Shown piece after piece: positions 45,455-58,343 of a stretch of 64,000 nucleotides of DNA. The stretch spans positions 62,001 to 126,000 of the forward strand of contig JAOWBW010000485.1 in NCBI GenBank assembly GCA_026119855.1. The letters are read 5' to 3'. This stretch comes from Campanula takesimana (taxonomy: Eukaryota > Streptophyta > Magnoliopsida > Asterales > Campanulaceae). How positions within the stretch are numbered: the stretch's first letter is position 1; every line of letters starts with the position of its first letter. The translations under genes were made by a program, and so were the position numbers. Below the pieces are notes generated by a model that ran no database searches, was not told the DNA's origin, and was given only the letters and a program-made list of their open reading frames with translations.

Positions 45455-46324
45455 ATGTTTATATTTCAGGTTCTTTGCTTCATGGCTGGATCTTCAAAAG
45501 CTAAAACGTATGAATGGATTCTCGATAGTGGGTGTTCACGACACATGACTGGAGATAAATCCTTACTTGAAGATGTTCATGAAGAAAGAGGTCCCTCAGT
45601 AACATTTGGTGATAATAACAAAGGTCAAATTGTAGCATATGGAAAGCTCAAGAAAGACAAAGTGTGCATTGAAAGAGTCTCTCTCGTCGAAGGGCTCAAA
45701 CACAATTTATTATCCATATCTCAATTCTGCGACAAAGGATTAGAATGCCATTTTACCTCAACTCAATGTCTTATCAAGAATGGCAAAACTGGAGCTACAT
45801 TACTCACGGGATATCGTAAGACAAATATTTACATTATTGATTTCCATAGTATGAACTCTAGTACTAATCTTTGTTTTGTAGCTAAAAGTGTGAGCGAAAA
45901 TAGTTGGCTGTGGCACAAGTGCTTAAGTCACTTGAACTTCAAGTATCTATCTAAACTCAGCAGGTATAATCTTGTAAAAGGACTTCCCAAGGTTGCTGAT
46001 CATCACGACAAGAAGTGCGCTGCGTGTCAACTTGGCAAACAACCGAAAAAGTCTTTCTCCAGCAAGACCAATCCCTCAACTACTAGATGTTTGCAACTGC
46101 TGCACATTGATCTATTTGGACCATTCACCACCGCAAGTATTATAAGAAACAAGTATACTCTAGTTGTGGTGGATGATTATTCAAGATATACATGGGTGGA
46201 AATGATGATCTCAAAAGACGATTGTTATGACATTTTTACCATCTTATTTAGACTACTCCAAACTCAAAAAGAAGATGACATTGTTAGTGTTCGATCCGAT
46301 AATGGAACAGAATTCAAAAACAAC
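45455..46324 (+). pseudogene. Element B protease and N-terminal integrase, cut by element G
   Basis: Protease WILDSGCSRHMTGD with the catalytic DSG, then LLSISQFCDKG. The pre-integrase zinc region follows (LWHKCLSHLN and CAACQLGKQ), then the integrase catalytic core (HIDLFGPF, VVVDDYSRYTWVE, VRSDNGTEFKNN). The frame is interrupted at the ACAAC duplication by element G and resumes at 55019 with GVARYCDDHG, so only the insertion breaks this domain. Confidence 0.93.
46320..46324 (+). other. Target-site duplication of element G, left copy (ACAAC)
   Basis: ACAAC here and at 55014-55018 flank element G. Confidence 0.94.
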
Positions 46325-46919
46325 TGTCGCGACCCCGAACCCGCGGGTCCGGAATACGCGAGCTGGACATCGACTTAAAACCAAAACTCTAAAATATAGA
46401 AGTTAAAAATTCCATTTTGAACTAAAAGATGATAACACAAGGTTTTACAAATCCAAGTTTAAATCAACAAAGTACATCTAACATAAGCTCCACAGCTTAT
46501 ACCCAAAAGAATAAAATATACAATTCTTAATGACGTCAATAATGGTAAAACTATCCCCAAAAGGTTATACATTTAAATAATGTAAACCGATCCATAACAA
46601 CCTGCCCCAAAATCTCAATCCTCTCGACGTCCTCCTCGATCCGCGAATCCTAATCCTTTTCCTCCTGGGGGGTTAAGGAAAAACAAAGATGGAAATAAAC
46701 GGGGTGAGATAAACTCTCAGTAAGTTACTAATGCAACTACATGACATGCTATAATGCAATAAGCAATAAACAATGATAAATATCACATAGCATGTAACAA
46801 TTAACAGTCAACAGATAGCAGCGGAAAGTAAACACATAACAAAGGATATTAGCCAAGGTTTCCCAACTGATAGAACCAATTAAAGGATCGTTGCGCAGCT
46901 TCAACAATCAACCAATCTA

Positions 46920-47115
46920 TATCTTCACAGTAGCATAAAAGCCGAAGAGAAAACCCCGGTCAGAAACGACCAATCAACCCATCAATCAAACAAACCATCT
47001 TCATAGTAGCATAAAAGCTGAAGACGATAACCCCGGTCAGAACCGACCAATAAACCACTCAAACTCTCTCCATAGTAGCATAAAAGCTAAAGAAAAACCC
47101 GGTACCGGAACCAAT
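46920..47115. repeat. Three-copy 72-76 bp repeat in element G LTR
   Basis: Units share CAYAGTAGCATAAAAGC and CCCGGTCAGAA; the third copy is truncated. The same array is in the other LTR at about 52737-52935. Confidence 0.85.
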
Positions 47116-48268
47116 AAGCATGTAAACTGCGACAAGGGGCGGGAGCCATGCCACAAAGTCATGCTCCAAAACGATTAGATAGAATACCCACAACGGAGCT
47201 AGCTCATCCCAACCAAGGCCAATCTGGATGAGGACAGAAGGACCAATGGACGATGCTATACTGGACTTGGCTCGTGCCATTATAGCATTATCCATTGCCT
47301 GACTCGATACACAATTTAACCAGCTGGACTTTCAATAATGCTAAGTAATGAATACTAGCTTTATAAACATCAAAAGGGTTCCAAAGTAGGGAACCGCACC
47401 AATTAATCACCATAAAAGATGCAAATGATTACTCAAGAAGAGTTCAACAACAATAAACACAAGGAGTTTCTCATAAAAGAGTCCAACAACATTGACCATT
47501 AAAACATAATGATTCCAAGATAAGGCACGTACCAAATACATCCTAAATATGATACCCACAAGTTAATCATAAAGAGCACAACCCAAACGGTCGCTCACAA
47601 ATGGCACAATGACTATTACCAAAATGACCCTAAACATTTATTCATAAAGATATACTAGGACTATGAACTCAACCATCTCATCACACCTGGAATTCCAAAG
47701 TAGGAAATCAGAATGAATACACCTTAAGGTTAATCAAACCGTAAGTACCCAATCGCCAATTCACGCTTTACCTCCGTCCATAACGAACCAATTCTAAACA
47801 CCCCAAACGAATCAAAAGGTTACCCTTATTATAACATGATCACGACCGGACTAAACCCTACACTTTAGTGTTCCAAAACAACCCTCTAGGTACTATAGGA
47901 TATCACCTAAAACCTAGACCAAGTCTTATTCAAAAATCAATCCGATCAGTAAAATAACTTTCAATTAAAGGGTCTCAAAGTATGAAATCCTCACTTATAT
48001 CACAAAGATGATCATAACAACTCAATAAAGTCACTCAATTGGATTTACAAAACTTGTTCACAATGGATCGATACAACTCCTCTTAACCTCAAACACCCAA
48101 TAAAATCCCGAAGTATAAAACTTATAACATAACTGAACAACCTATAGCATCTTGTAGTACTCGAAGAGAGCTTCTAAACGATAGTTTACACGCCTAAAAC
48201 GGAGTCCGGATGAGAAAGTTATGGCCTCCGGGAGATCGAACGAAAAACGGATAAACTGGAAAAAGAGG

Positions 48269-48380
48269 GGTGCGCGCGCCTCCCTAAAAAGGGGTGCGCG
48301 CGCCTCCCTTAATCAGAAGGCTGCGTTTTTGAAGCAGAAAAGGGTGCGCACGCCTCCCAAAACATGGTGCGCGCGCCTCC
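48269..48380 (-). promoter_or_regulatory. Four GC motifs in element G LTR, 24/50/23 spacing
   Basis: GGTGCGCGCGCCTCC at 48269, 48293, (CAC variant) 48343 and 48366. The right LTR has the same spacing at 54085, 54109, 54159 and 54182 with some base changes. In transcription direction the array is upstream of the likely promoter. Confidence 0.82.
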
Positions 48381-49196
48381 TTGCCCGGAGGGACGAAATC
48401 CAGCCAAAATTCTGGGTTTCTTCCAAAAATCGACCCAAACTAAAACCAAACCAAAATCTAACACATCCAACAATTATAACAAGGTACTAGAACAACTTAT
48501 AAGTCTAAAATGACTCATATAACATCTATTAGACAACCTAAACCAAGAGATGTTCCAAACACCCAATTCTCACAAAAAATGAATAAATTGCAAATAGGTT
48601 CCAAATCAACCAACGAAGCCATATATATCAACTAGAGTATCAATGGAGTTAAAGATGAACATTTTTAGCATAAATGGGGGAAAGTAACTTACCCGGATTT
48701 TCTCAAAGGTGACGGAACTCGAAATTTCTTGGCTTCCTACGATCCTATCGACGATCTAAACATGATTCATGTTTTAAGAAATGAGAAATAACAAGAGGAA
48801 GATGAAGAAAATGAAGAGAGAAGGAAGAGAGAAAAACTTACCCAAATTCCATGGAAAGAGAGACAGATATGCTGGGAGAGGGAGATGGAGTGAAAGAGTG
48901 AGGGAGGTGAGGGAGGAGAGTAGGGAGGGAATAAGGAGAAATGATTTCAAAACTTACACATAGGCCCCTCCCCCTAATACTACCCTTTCAAATAAACTCC
49001 CCACTAACAAATAAGACTCAACACTTCTACACTAGCACAAATGACCCAAATAAAATGCTAGGCATAATTATTATGAAACATAAAATGCACACATAAATAT
49101 TTAAATAAATAATAATTTAGATAAATAAATAAGCAAATAAATAAATAATAATTATTTATTACCAATAAAATAGAGCCTAGTTTTCGGGTCGTGACA

Positions 49197-49210
49197 TTCA
49201 CTCCCCCTTA
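49197..49210 (-). promoter_or_regulatory. Element G polypurine tract
   Basis: Minus strand AAGGGGGAGTGAA directly before the 3' LTR. Confidence 0.85.
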
Positions 49211-50972
49211 AAGAAAATTTGACCCGAATTTTAACGAGACTTACCTGAAACACCAAATAGCTACGGATACGATAGTTCCGCCATTTCTCAAATTCCTCAA
49301 TTGTCCAATCTAACCCACTACAAGGTAACCTTAAATAATGCTTACGATAACACCACCTCTCGAACCGAATCATTCCATCATTAACTTCATTACTAATCAA
49401 AATCCGTACTCAAAATCGAAGAATTCAAATTATTTCCACACATAATTCTCGAGGTATCTCAAGCTCGCCTTATTCATAACCTTAACTACACCGCAAAGGT
49501 ACTTCCATTTGTAAATCGCATACTTAGTATTATTCCCCAGAAATTCCAAACATTACCATCTCAAGCTTAATTAGCTTTTAAAATATGAAAAGCTAAAGAA
49601 ATTTTCCATCCCCATAATATTCACCAAAGGCTATATCTCTAAGGATTCCCATTATAGTGCTCTCGCTCTAGGTAGCACCTTAAACTAGAGGTGTAATATA
49701 AACCCAAAATTTTAATACAAAATGTTCACTTAAATCTACGCCATAATATCATCGTCATAACACTCCACTCCTTGAAAGCCTAAAATAATTACGAATACTC
49801 AATAGTCCGAAAATGATCTAAATTTTATCTTCAAGGGATTTCCTCTAACTCCCTTTTTAGTTAACAACCTGTGCTCATATACCCAAGGAAATCGACAAAT
49901 ATCAAATCCTCAATAGCTAACCCAAGTTAGTCTTTCACGCATACATTTATTAACCTAATGATACTTAGGCTCAATAGTACTACCATCATAATAAACCAAT
50001 TAGCTAGCAACGTTCCAACTGACCCAATACCAAATCATGATATTCCTTAATTATGCCCAAGTATTGATACTCCAATTCCTTCACATACCCTTGATCCAAT
50101 TCGGGAAACGCCACCAAGAAGGGATTTAGAACCATAGAACCACTATTTAACCAAAATTTCAAAATGCCTTTAACATAAATCGAGAAATTATTACTCTCCC
50201 AAAATGTACTTAGTCGTTTCTAACTTAACACGCTTACCACCATTAATGATCATAACTCCTACAACAAACTCATCATTCATAACAAATCGTACACCTCTCC
50301 TTACTAATCCATTCCGATGCATTCACGGAGATGTACTAAAAGTGACCAAAATTTTCCTTAAGAGATCCTCATTGAATCCTCAACTCCTATAACCCAACCG
50401 ATACAATATGGATATTGATCTAAATATTAGCATTACAACCTTGTACCACAACAACCCAATTTAACCCAAGCTCCTCCCCAAACACTAGGTACTATTCGGA
50501 AGAAAATGAAAATCTTACGAATGATAAATACACCCAACAAATTGACCGAAACTAAATACTTGGATTTTAATTAAGAAAAGATAGGTATAACTCTACCCAA
50601 AGGAACGGTCTCAAACAGTTTTAAGAAATTAGGAATGGAGAATATAACAATCCCCCTACAACAATAGACTAAAGCAATAGTAACATCAAAATCTTGTAAT
50701 AGCAACATGGCTAATCTAGCAGGTGAGACATAACCATACTTAAGCACATCATAAGCACATAAGACTTCATCAGATACCCTAAACTCCTCCATAGGAGTAG
50801 ACACCTACTACACATAAGTCAAAGACTCAGAAGAAATAAATGCAACTAAATGCACAGAAACACATAAATGCGATGATCCTAAAATGCACGCGCTCGCTCT
50901 CACGACGCAAAATAATACCTCCTGAAATTATCCGTTACCTGGTGAGTGCTGATTGATCGCAATTACTCTACC
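49211..50972 (-). other. Element G interior between gag and 3' LTR, no pol
   Basis: 1.76 kb, AT-rich, with no protease, RT, RNase H, integrase or chromodomain motif in any frame. Nothing else is recognised. Confidence 0.7.
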
Positions 50973-52028
50973 CTATACCTTAGGGTTCCCCGAAGCATCT
51001 CTCTTCTGACCCGGTGAAGTACTGGTTCCTGTTCCTAATGATTGAACCTTAAACCTCGGACAATCTTTTATGAAGTGACTCAGTTGACCACAATTGATAC
51101 ATTTTCCCTGCTTCTTCCAACACTTATCCTCCAAATGGCCTTCCCTCTGACAGTAAGTGCAAAGCCACCTACCTTGTTTCCCTTGTTTCCCCGGAGTAGT
51201 ACCCGGATTCCCTAGCGCGGTTTGTTCCTTAAACTGAGATGATGCTCCCAAATTACCTCGGTTATCTGAACGGTGTTGTGGTTGAGATTTAGCATGGCTT
51301 ACTTGTTTACCCGTATTTACAACCTCGGTCTTCCTCTTATGCTCCCCAATATCTTGCTCGATCAAGTATGCCCGGTCTACCGCATCCTGGAAGGTCACAA
51401 TCTTCTGGGCAATAAGCTGAGTACGGATGGATGTCTTTAAACCGCGGATGAATCTCATGGCTTTCTGTTCCTCAGTCCTCACGAGATAGTCACAGTACCT
51501 GGCTAATTCTGTGAACTCAGCCGAGTACTGAGCTATAGACAATAAACCTTGCTCCAAGTTGAGCAGCTCGATCTCCTTTCGGTTTTGATCCACTACCAGA
51601 ATGAAATGCTCCTTGAACTTTCGCACAAACAACTCCCATGCATACACTGTGTGAGTATCATCCCAACTCGCTTTAACACCCTTCCACCAATGCTCGGTGG
51701 CACCCACAAGTTTATAAGCCGCAAACCGGACCTTGTCTTCATCGGTGCAACCAAAGACATCATAAATTTTCTCCATCAACTTAATCCATAGCTCGGCCTT
51801 CCTTACATCGGGTTCCCCATTGAACTCAACCGGTTTCAATTTCAGAAATTGTTCCAATCCGTAGCGGGGTGGTGGTGCATGTTCTACCCTCGGACCTTGA
51901 TCATGTATGGCCTTCATGACCGCCTCAAACATGCCCTGAAACATTGCACGGGCTTCATCCCTTGTTTCATTCTGATTTGCATTACCGGTATTACTTTCAC
52001 TACTTCTCCTTCGAGCCATTTCAAACAA
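50973..52028 (-). CDS. Element G gag protein (gypsy type), intact ORF
   Basis: 351 codons, uninterrupted, from MFEMARRRSS to a TAG at 50973. MARRRSS three codons in is an equally likely start. Domains: retrotransposon gag core (residues about 75-220, with KLVGATEHWWKG, WELFVRKFKEHF and YSAEFTELARYC), a basic linker, then two zinc knuckles CTYCQREGHLEDKC (about 290-303) and CINCGQLSHFIKDC (about 310-323). The protein would assemble particles and bind RNA. It ends without any protease. Keeping gag open while pol is absent is unusual for a dead copy and suggests either recent insertion or a gag-only family. Confidence 0.92.
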   Translation of the reverse strand: MFEMARRRSSESNTGNANQNETRDEARAMFQGMFEAVMKAIHDQGPRVEHAPPPRYGLEQFLKLKPVEFNGEPDVRKAELWIKLMEKIYDVFGCTDEDKVRFAAYKLVGATEHWWKGVKASWDDTHTVYAWELFVRKFKEHFILVVDQNRKEIELLNLEQGLLSIAQYSAEFTELARYCDYLVRTEEQKAMRFIRGLKTSIRTQLIAQKIVTFQDAVDRAYLIEQDIGEHKRKTEVVNTGKQVSHAKSQPQHRSDNRGNLGASSQFKEQTALGNPGTTPGKQGKQGRWLCTYCQREGHLEDKCWKKQGKCINCGQLSHFIKDCPRFKVQSLGTGTSTSPGQKRDASGNPKV

Positions 52029-52124
52029 GTACCTGCATAAAACAACAATTGTTACTCACTCTGAACACTCTACCCTCCTAGGTCATACTAATCCACCTAT
52101 ACTTATACATAGAGCTAAACCATA

Positions 52125-52136
52125 GCTCTGATACCA
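52125..52136 (-). promoter_or_regulatory. Element G primer-binding site (tRNA-iMet)
   Basis: Minus strand TGGTATCAGAGC, two bases from the LTR end. Confidence 0.93.
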
Positions 52137-52138
52137 AC

Positions 52139-55013
52139 TGTCGCGACCCTGAACCCGCGGGTCCGGAATACGCGAGCTGGACGTCGACTTAAAACCAAAA
52201 CTCTAAAATATAGAAGTTAAAAATTCCATTTTGAACCAAAAGATGATAACACAAGGTTTTACAAATCCAAGTTTAAATCAAAAAAGTACATCTAACATAA
52301 GCTCCACAGCTTATACCCAAAAGAATAAAATATACAATTCTTAATGACGTCAATAATGGTAAAACTATCCCCAAAAGGTTATACATTTAAATAATGTAAA
52401 CCGATCCATAACAACCTGCCCCAAAATCTCAATCCTCTCGACGTCCTCCTCGATCCGCGAATCCTAATCCTTTTCCTCCTGGGGGGGTTAAGGAAAAACA
52501 AAGATGGAAATAAACGGGGTGAGATAAAATCTCAGTAAGTTACTAATGCAACTACATGACATGCTATAATGCAATAAGCAATAAACAATGATAAATATCA
52601 CATAGCATGTAACAATTAACAGTCAACAGATAGCAGCGGAAAGTAATCACATAAAAAATGATATTAGCCAAGGTTTCCCAACTGATAGAACCAATTAAAG
52701 GATCGCTGCGCAGCTTCAACAATCAACCAATCCATATCTTCACAGTAGCATAAAAGCCGAAGAGAAAACCCCGGTCAGAAGCGACCAATCAACCCATCAA
52801 TCAAACAAACCAACTTCATAGTAGCATAAAAGCTGAAGACGATAACCCCGATCAGAACCGACCAATCAACCAATCAAACTCTCTCCATAGTAGCATAAAA
52901 GCTAAAGAAAAACCCGGTACCAGAACCAATAACAATGTAAAGTGCCACAAGGGGCGGGAGCCATGCCACAAAGTCATGCTCCAAAACGATTAGCTAGAAT
53001 ACCCACAACGGAGCTAGCTCATCCCAACCAAGGCCAATCTGGATGAGGACAGAAGAACCAATGGGCGATGCTATACTGGACTTGGCTCGTGCCATTATAG
53101 CATTATCCATTACCTGACTCGATACACAATTTAACCAGCTGGACTTTCAATAATGCTAAGTAATGAATACTAGCTTTATAAACATCAAAAGGGTTCCAAA
53201 GTAGGGAACCGCACCAATTAATCACCATAAAAGATGCAAATGATTACTCAAGAAGAGTTCAACAACAATAAACACAAGGAGTTTCTCATAAAAGAGTCCA
53301 ACAACATTGACCATTAAAACATAATGATTCCAAGATAAGGCACGTACCAAATACACCCTAAATATGATACCCACAAGTTAATCATAAAGAGCACAACCCA
53401 AACGGTCGCTCACAAATGGCACAATGACTATTACCAAAATGACCCTAAACATTTACTCATAAAGATATACTAGGACTATGAACTCAACCATCTCATCACA
53501 CCTGGAATTCCAAAGTAGGAAATCAGAATGAATACACCTTAAGGTTAATCAAACCGTAAGTACCCAATCGCCAATTCATGCTTTACCTCTGTCCATAACG
53601 AACCAATTCTAAACACCCCAAACGAATCCAAAAGGTTACCCTTATTAGAACATGATCACGACCGGACTAAACCCTACACTTTAGTGTTCCAAAACAACCC
53701 TCTAGGTACTATAGGATATCACCTAAAACCTAGACCAAGTATTATTCTAAAATCAATCCGATCAGTAAAATAACTTTCAATTAAAGGGTCTCAAAGTATG
53801 AAATCCTCACTTATATCACAAATATGATCATAACAACTCAATAAAGTCACTCAATTGGATTTACAAAACTTGTTCACAATGGATCGATACAACTCCTCTT
53901 AACCTCAAACACCCAATAAAATCCCGAATTATAAAACTTATAACTTAACTGAACATCCTATACCATCTTGTAGTACTCGAAGAGAGCTTCGAAACAATAG
54001 TTTACACGCCTAAAACGGAGTCCGGATGAGAAAGTTATGGCCTCCGGAAGATCGAACGAAAAACGGACAAACTGGAAAAAGAGGGGTGCGCGCGCCTCCC
54101 TAAAAAGGATTGCGCGCGCCTCCCTTGATCAGAAGGCTGCGTTTTTTAAGCAGAAAAGGGTGCGCACGGCTCCCAAAACATGGTGCGTGCGCCTCCTTGC
54201 CCGGAGGGACGAAATCCGGCCAAAATTCTGGGTTTCTTCCAAAAAACGACCCAAACTAAAACCAAACCAAAATCTAACACATCCAACAAGTATAACAAGG
54301 TACTAGAACAACTTATAAGTCTAAAATGACTCATATAACATCTATTAGACAACCTATACCAAGAGATGATCCAAACACCCAATTCTCACAAAAAATGAAT
54401 AAATTGCAAATAGGTTCCAAATCAACCAACGAAGCCATATATATCAACTAGAGTATCAATGGAGTTAAAGATGAACATTTTTAGCATAAATGGGGGAAAA
54501 GTAACTTACCCGGATTTTCTCAAAGGTCACAGAACTCGAAATTTCTTGGCTTCCTACAATCCTATCGACGATCTAAACATGATTCATGTTTTAAGAAATG
54601 AGAAATAACAAGAGGAAGATGAAGAAAATGGAGAGAGAAGGAAGAGAGAAAAGCTTACCCAAATTCCATGGAAAGAGAGAGAGATATGCTGGGAGAGGGA
54701 GATGGAGTGAAAGAGTGAGGGAGGTGAGGGAGGAGAGTAGGGAGGGAATAAGGAGAAATGATTTCAAAACTTACACATAGGCCCCTCCCCCTAATACTAC
54801 CCTTTCAAATAAACTCCCCACTAACAAATAAGACTCAACACTTCTACACTAGCACAAATGACCCAAATAAAATGCTAGGCATAATTATTATGAAACATAA
54901 AATGCACTCATAAATATTTAAATAAATAATAATTTTGATAAATAAATAAGCAAATAAATAAATAATAATTATTTATTACCAATAAAATAGAGCCTAGTTT
55001 TCGGGTCGTGACA
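52139..55013 (-). repeat. Element G 5' LTR
   Basis: 2875 bp, close match to 46325-49196. Confidence 0.95.
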
Positions 55014-55018
55014 ACAAC

Positions 55019-55513
55019 GGTGTTGCTCGATATTGCGACGATCATGGGATAGATCACAACTTCTCAACCGCTGGAGTTCCTCAACAAAATGGTGTTGTGG
55101 AAAGAAAGAATAGGACGTTGATTGAAGCGGGAAAGACGATGATAGCTGAAGCAAAATTGCCTAAGTACTTTTGGGAAGAAGCTATCAACACATCATGTTT
55201 TACTCAAAATCGTTCCCTCATCAACAAACTTCACAACAAGACTCCGTATGAACTTTGGCGTGGTAGAACTCCCAACATTGCATTCTTCAAGATCTTTGGT
55301 TGCAAATGTTATATCCTCTACAACGGAAACGAACATAGAGGTAAATTCGATGCCAAAGCCGACGAAGGTATTTTTGTTGGGTATGCCAAACATTCTAAAG
55401 CTTTTCGCGTTTTTAATAGATCTACATTAGTAATAGTTGAATCTGTACATGTTACATTTGATGAACATTCTCTCCTTGAGCCACATTTGGCTCCAAATAT
55501 TGTTGATGATTGA
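55019..55513 (+). pseudogene. Element B integrase, C-terminal part
   Basis: Continues the integrase from 46324 in frame (CDDHGIDHNFST, PQQNGVVERKNRTL with the catalytic Glu, FFKIFGCKCYILYNG, IFVGYAKHSKAFRVFN). Ends at TGA 55511-55513 after a small frame change at the integrase-RT linker. Confidence 0.92.
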
Positions 55514-57501
55514 GCTAAATGAAACAGGTGCTCCTATTTATGATGCGCCTACACTTGAATAGAATCTACCAACTCAAGGAAATCCATCTACATCAAATGC
55601 GCCTAATTCCTCATCCATCTACATCAAATGCGCCTAATTCCTCATATGGCACGCCAAATGTATCATCAGCTGCGCCTCCTTCTAATGATGCGCCTCTTGA
55701 TTCTTCTCACGCGCCTATATCTACTGCTGCATCTGGTGTTAACCCAAGTTTCAATTCTGAACCAGTTCATCCCCCAAATTATGATGATTTTGAATCTGGT
55801 GAAGATGTACCAATTGAAGACCTTCAGGTCACTTCAACCCAACCTAACTTACCTCCTGAAAGTCGTGAAGTTAAAGGTCACTCAATCAATAATATCATTG
55901 GTGATCTAAATGTTGGTATTCGTACAAGGAGAGCTACAAACTTTGATGCTTACACTACTTTTATCTCTCAAATTGAACCGAAGAAGGCTGATGAAGCGCT
56001 CCAAGATCCTAATTGGGTTGTTACAATGCAAGAAGAACTCAATCAATTTGAACGATGTAAGGTTTGGACTCTTGTTCCAAGACCAAATGATCAAGGAGTG
56101 ATTGGTACGAAATGGGTGTTCAGAAATAAGATGGATGAGAATGGAACCATCACGAGAAACAAAGCAAGATTGGTTTCACAAGGCTATTGGCAAGAAGAAG
56201 GCATTGATTACGATGAAACTTTTGCGCCCGTAGCAAGACTTGAAGCTATCAGATTATTTCTAGCTTACGCCACTCACAAGAACTTCATGTTATATCAAAT
56301 GGATATGAAGACCGCGTTTCTAAATGGTGAACTCCAAGAACAAGTCTACGTAGATCAACCACCTGGGTTTGAAGATTCACAATTTCCAAATCATGTGTAC
56401 AAACTCTAGAATGCTTTGTATGGGCTCAAGCAAGCACCAAGAGCTTGGTATGATACACTATCAAAGTTTCTCATTGAAAAAGGCTTCACTCGCGGTAAAA
56501 TCGATACTACTCTTTTTATTTCCAAACATAATGGTCATAAATTACTTGTTCAAATTTATGTTGATGATATTATATTTGATTCTACTAGTGAATTGTTGTT
56601 CAAGCGCTTTGAGAAACTAATGAAGAGCAAGTTTGAAATGAGCATGATGGGAGAACTCACATTCTTCCTCGGGCTTCAAATCAAGCAAATGAATGAATGC
56701 ATATTTATCAATCAAGCCAAATACACAAAGGACTTAATCAAGAAGTTTGGACTTGAGAATGCTAAATCATACGACACTCCAATGGCCACCCACAACAAAC
56801 TCAACAAAGATTTAAAAGGTAAACGTGTTGATCAAACGCTCTATCGAGGTATGATTGGCTCACTCCTTTATCTTACTGCTAGTTGGCCCGATATTATGTT
56901 TAGTGTTTGTGTTTGCGCTCGTTATCAATCTGACCCTAGAGAAGCGCACTTAATTGCTGTGAAACGTATTATACGATATCTCTCCGGCACTGTTAACCTT
57001 GGACTTTGGTACACCAAAGATTCGAACTTTAAACTTGTAGGTTATTCAGATGCGGATTATGCAGCATGCACAATTGATAGGAAAAGCACGAGTGGCACTT
57101 GTCATTTCCTTGGATATCGACTTGTGTCATGGGCGAGTAAGAAACAAGATTCAGTGTCTGTATCAACAACGGAAGCATAATATATCGCTGCGGGAAGTTG
57201 TTTCTGTCAGATTCTATGGATGAAGCAGCAATTGGTGGACTATGATATCATCGAAGAAAATTGTCCCATCTACTGCGACAATACATCAACCATTGCGGTT
57301 TCTGAAAATCCTGTCATGCACTCAAACACCAAGCACATCGACATCAAATATCACTTCCTCAAAGACCACGTGGAGAAAGGAAATATTCATTTAGAACACG
57401 TGGGAACCGACTATCAAATTGCCGACATTCTAACGAAAGCACTTGACGCGAAACGGTTCATCTTTTTGAGAGGTGAAATGGGTATGCTTGAACTCAACTA
57501 A
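55514..57501 (+). pseudogene. Element B reverse transcriptase and RNase H, several stops
   Basis: The linker (55514-55700) is frameshifted by a 31-bp tandem duplication at 55583-55644. RT then reads IGTKWVFRNKMDENG, YDETFAPVARLEAIR, QMDMKTAFLNGELQEQVYVDQPPGF, a TAG at 56407-56409, ALYGLKQAPRAWYDTLSKF and YVDDIIFDST (catalytic Asp pair kept). RNase H follows with GYSDADYAACTIDRKSTSG and STTEA, a TAA at 57178-57180, YCDNTSTIAVSENP and ADILTKALD, ending at 57499-57501. Apart from the duplication and two stops the domain is well kept. Confidence 0.94.
55583..55644 (+). repeat. 31-bp tandem duplication in element B pol linker
   Basis: A unit starting TCCATCTACATCAAATGCGC is present twice with no difference between copies. 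Because 31 is not a multiple of three it shifts the frame between integrase and RT. Confidence 0.95.
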
Positions 57502-58299
57502 TTCCATATAGTTTTGTTATTACTAATGATTGTATGTTTTGTTGAGTTATGAGTATACTAGATACAAAAGTTAAATCATTTTTAAAGTATCAAGGAAACT
57601 TACTGCGCGCCCAAGTATTTCTGCGCGCCTCACTCTCATAGCGTACCTAGGGCATTCTTGCGCCTCATTCGTTACTACGCGCCTCTGAGTTAAATGCGCC
57701 TCCCATGCGCGCATTAAATATGGCGGCTCAATCAATGCTCCAAAATTTATTATTTCAAATGATTGAACGTATTCAATATTCACAAGTACCAGGTATGTTA
57801 ATTCTGTTCATTTATTATGAAGATTTTTTGTCTTTTGACATTCCTTAATTGTTCAAGGATACTTGTGCAATTAATTTTTCCCTTGTTTTACGTTTTTCAA
57901 AAATTTTATTTTATGGGGATATATTTCTTGCACCCCAAACTTACACCAAAACAGATGTTTTTGGGCTTTGTGCAAAAATTTGATCATAATTGTTCACACA
58001 CTTATGAGGAAAGTGGGACAATTTCTCTTTACCCATCATGTCACATCGATGTACTTTGTGTCATTCGACATTTATGGAGCCGTCATTTCAAATTTTCCCC
58101 TCATAAATGCGCCGTCCTTTAGCATTAAATGCCCATCATTTCTTAAAACCCCCTATAATTGCCAATCTTTTCATCTTCCATTTTTTTTTTGTCTAGAAAA
58201 CCTACCCTATATATAACCCTAACCCCTTCACCTTCCCTTTCTATCATTGCCTACACCCTCTCTCACCAACTTTCTCTCTCCTTCCCGTCTCTCTCCTTC

Positions 58300-58343
<44 letters not shown>

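Larger units (their letters stand above)
46325..49196 (-). repeat. Element G 3' LTR
   Basis: Plus-strand ends TGTCGCGACC and GGGTCGTGACA. Contains a three-copy tandem repeat of about 72-76 bases with TAGTAGCATAAAAGC (46920-47115) and four GC motifs at 48269-48380. Confidence 0.95.
46325..55013 (-). mobile_element. Element G: minus-strand gag-only gypsy element with long LTRs
   Basis: LTRs of 2872 and 2875 bp bound an interior of only 2942 bp that holds one intact gag ORF and no pol. Primer site is tRNA-Met type. Gag sequence, tRNA-Met priming and long LTRs fit the chromovirus Tekay/Del group (inferred). It has the layout of TR-GAG non-autonomous elements. Confidence 0.94.

Noticed and set aside
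48221..48490. Arg/Ala-rich ORFs over the G LTR motifs (also at 54037) as small proteins
   Set aside because: They are produced by the repeated GCGCGCGCC motif within an LTR on the non-sense strand.
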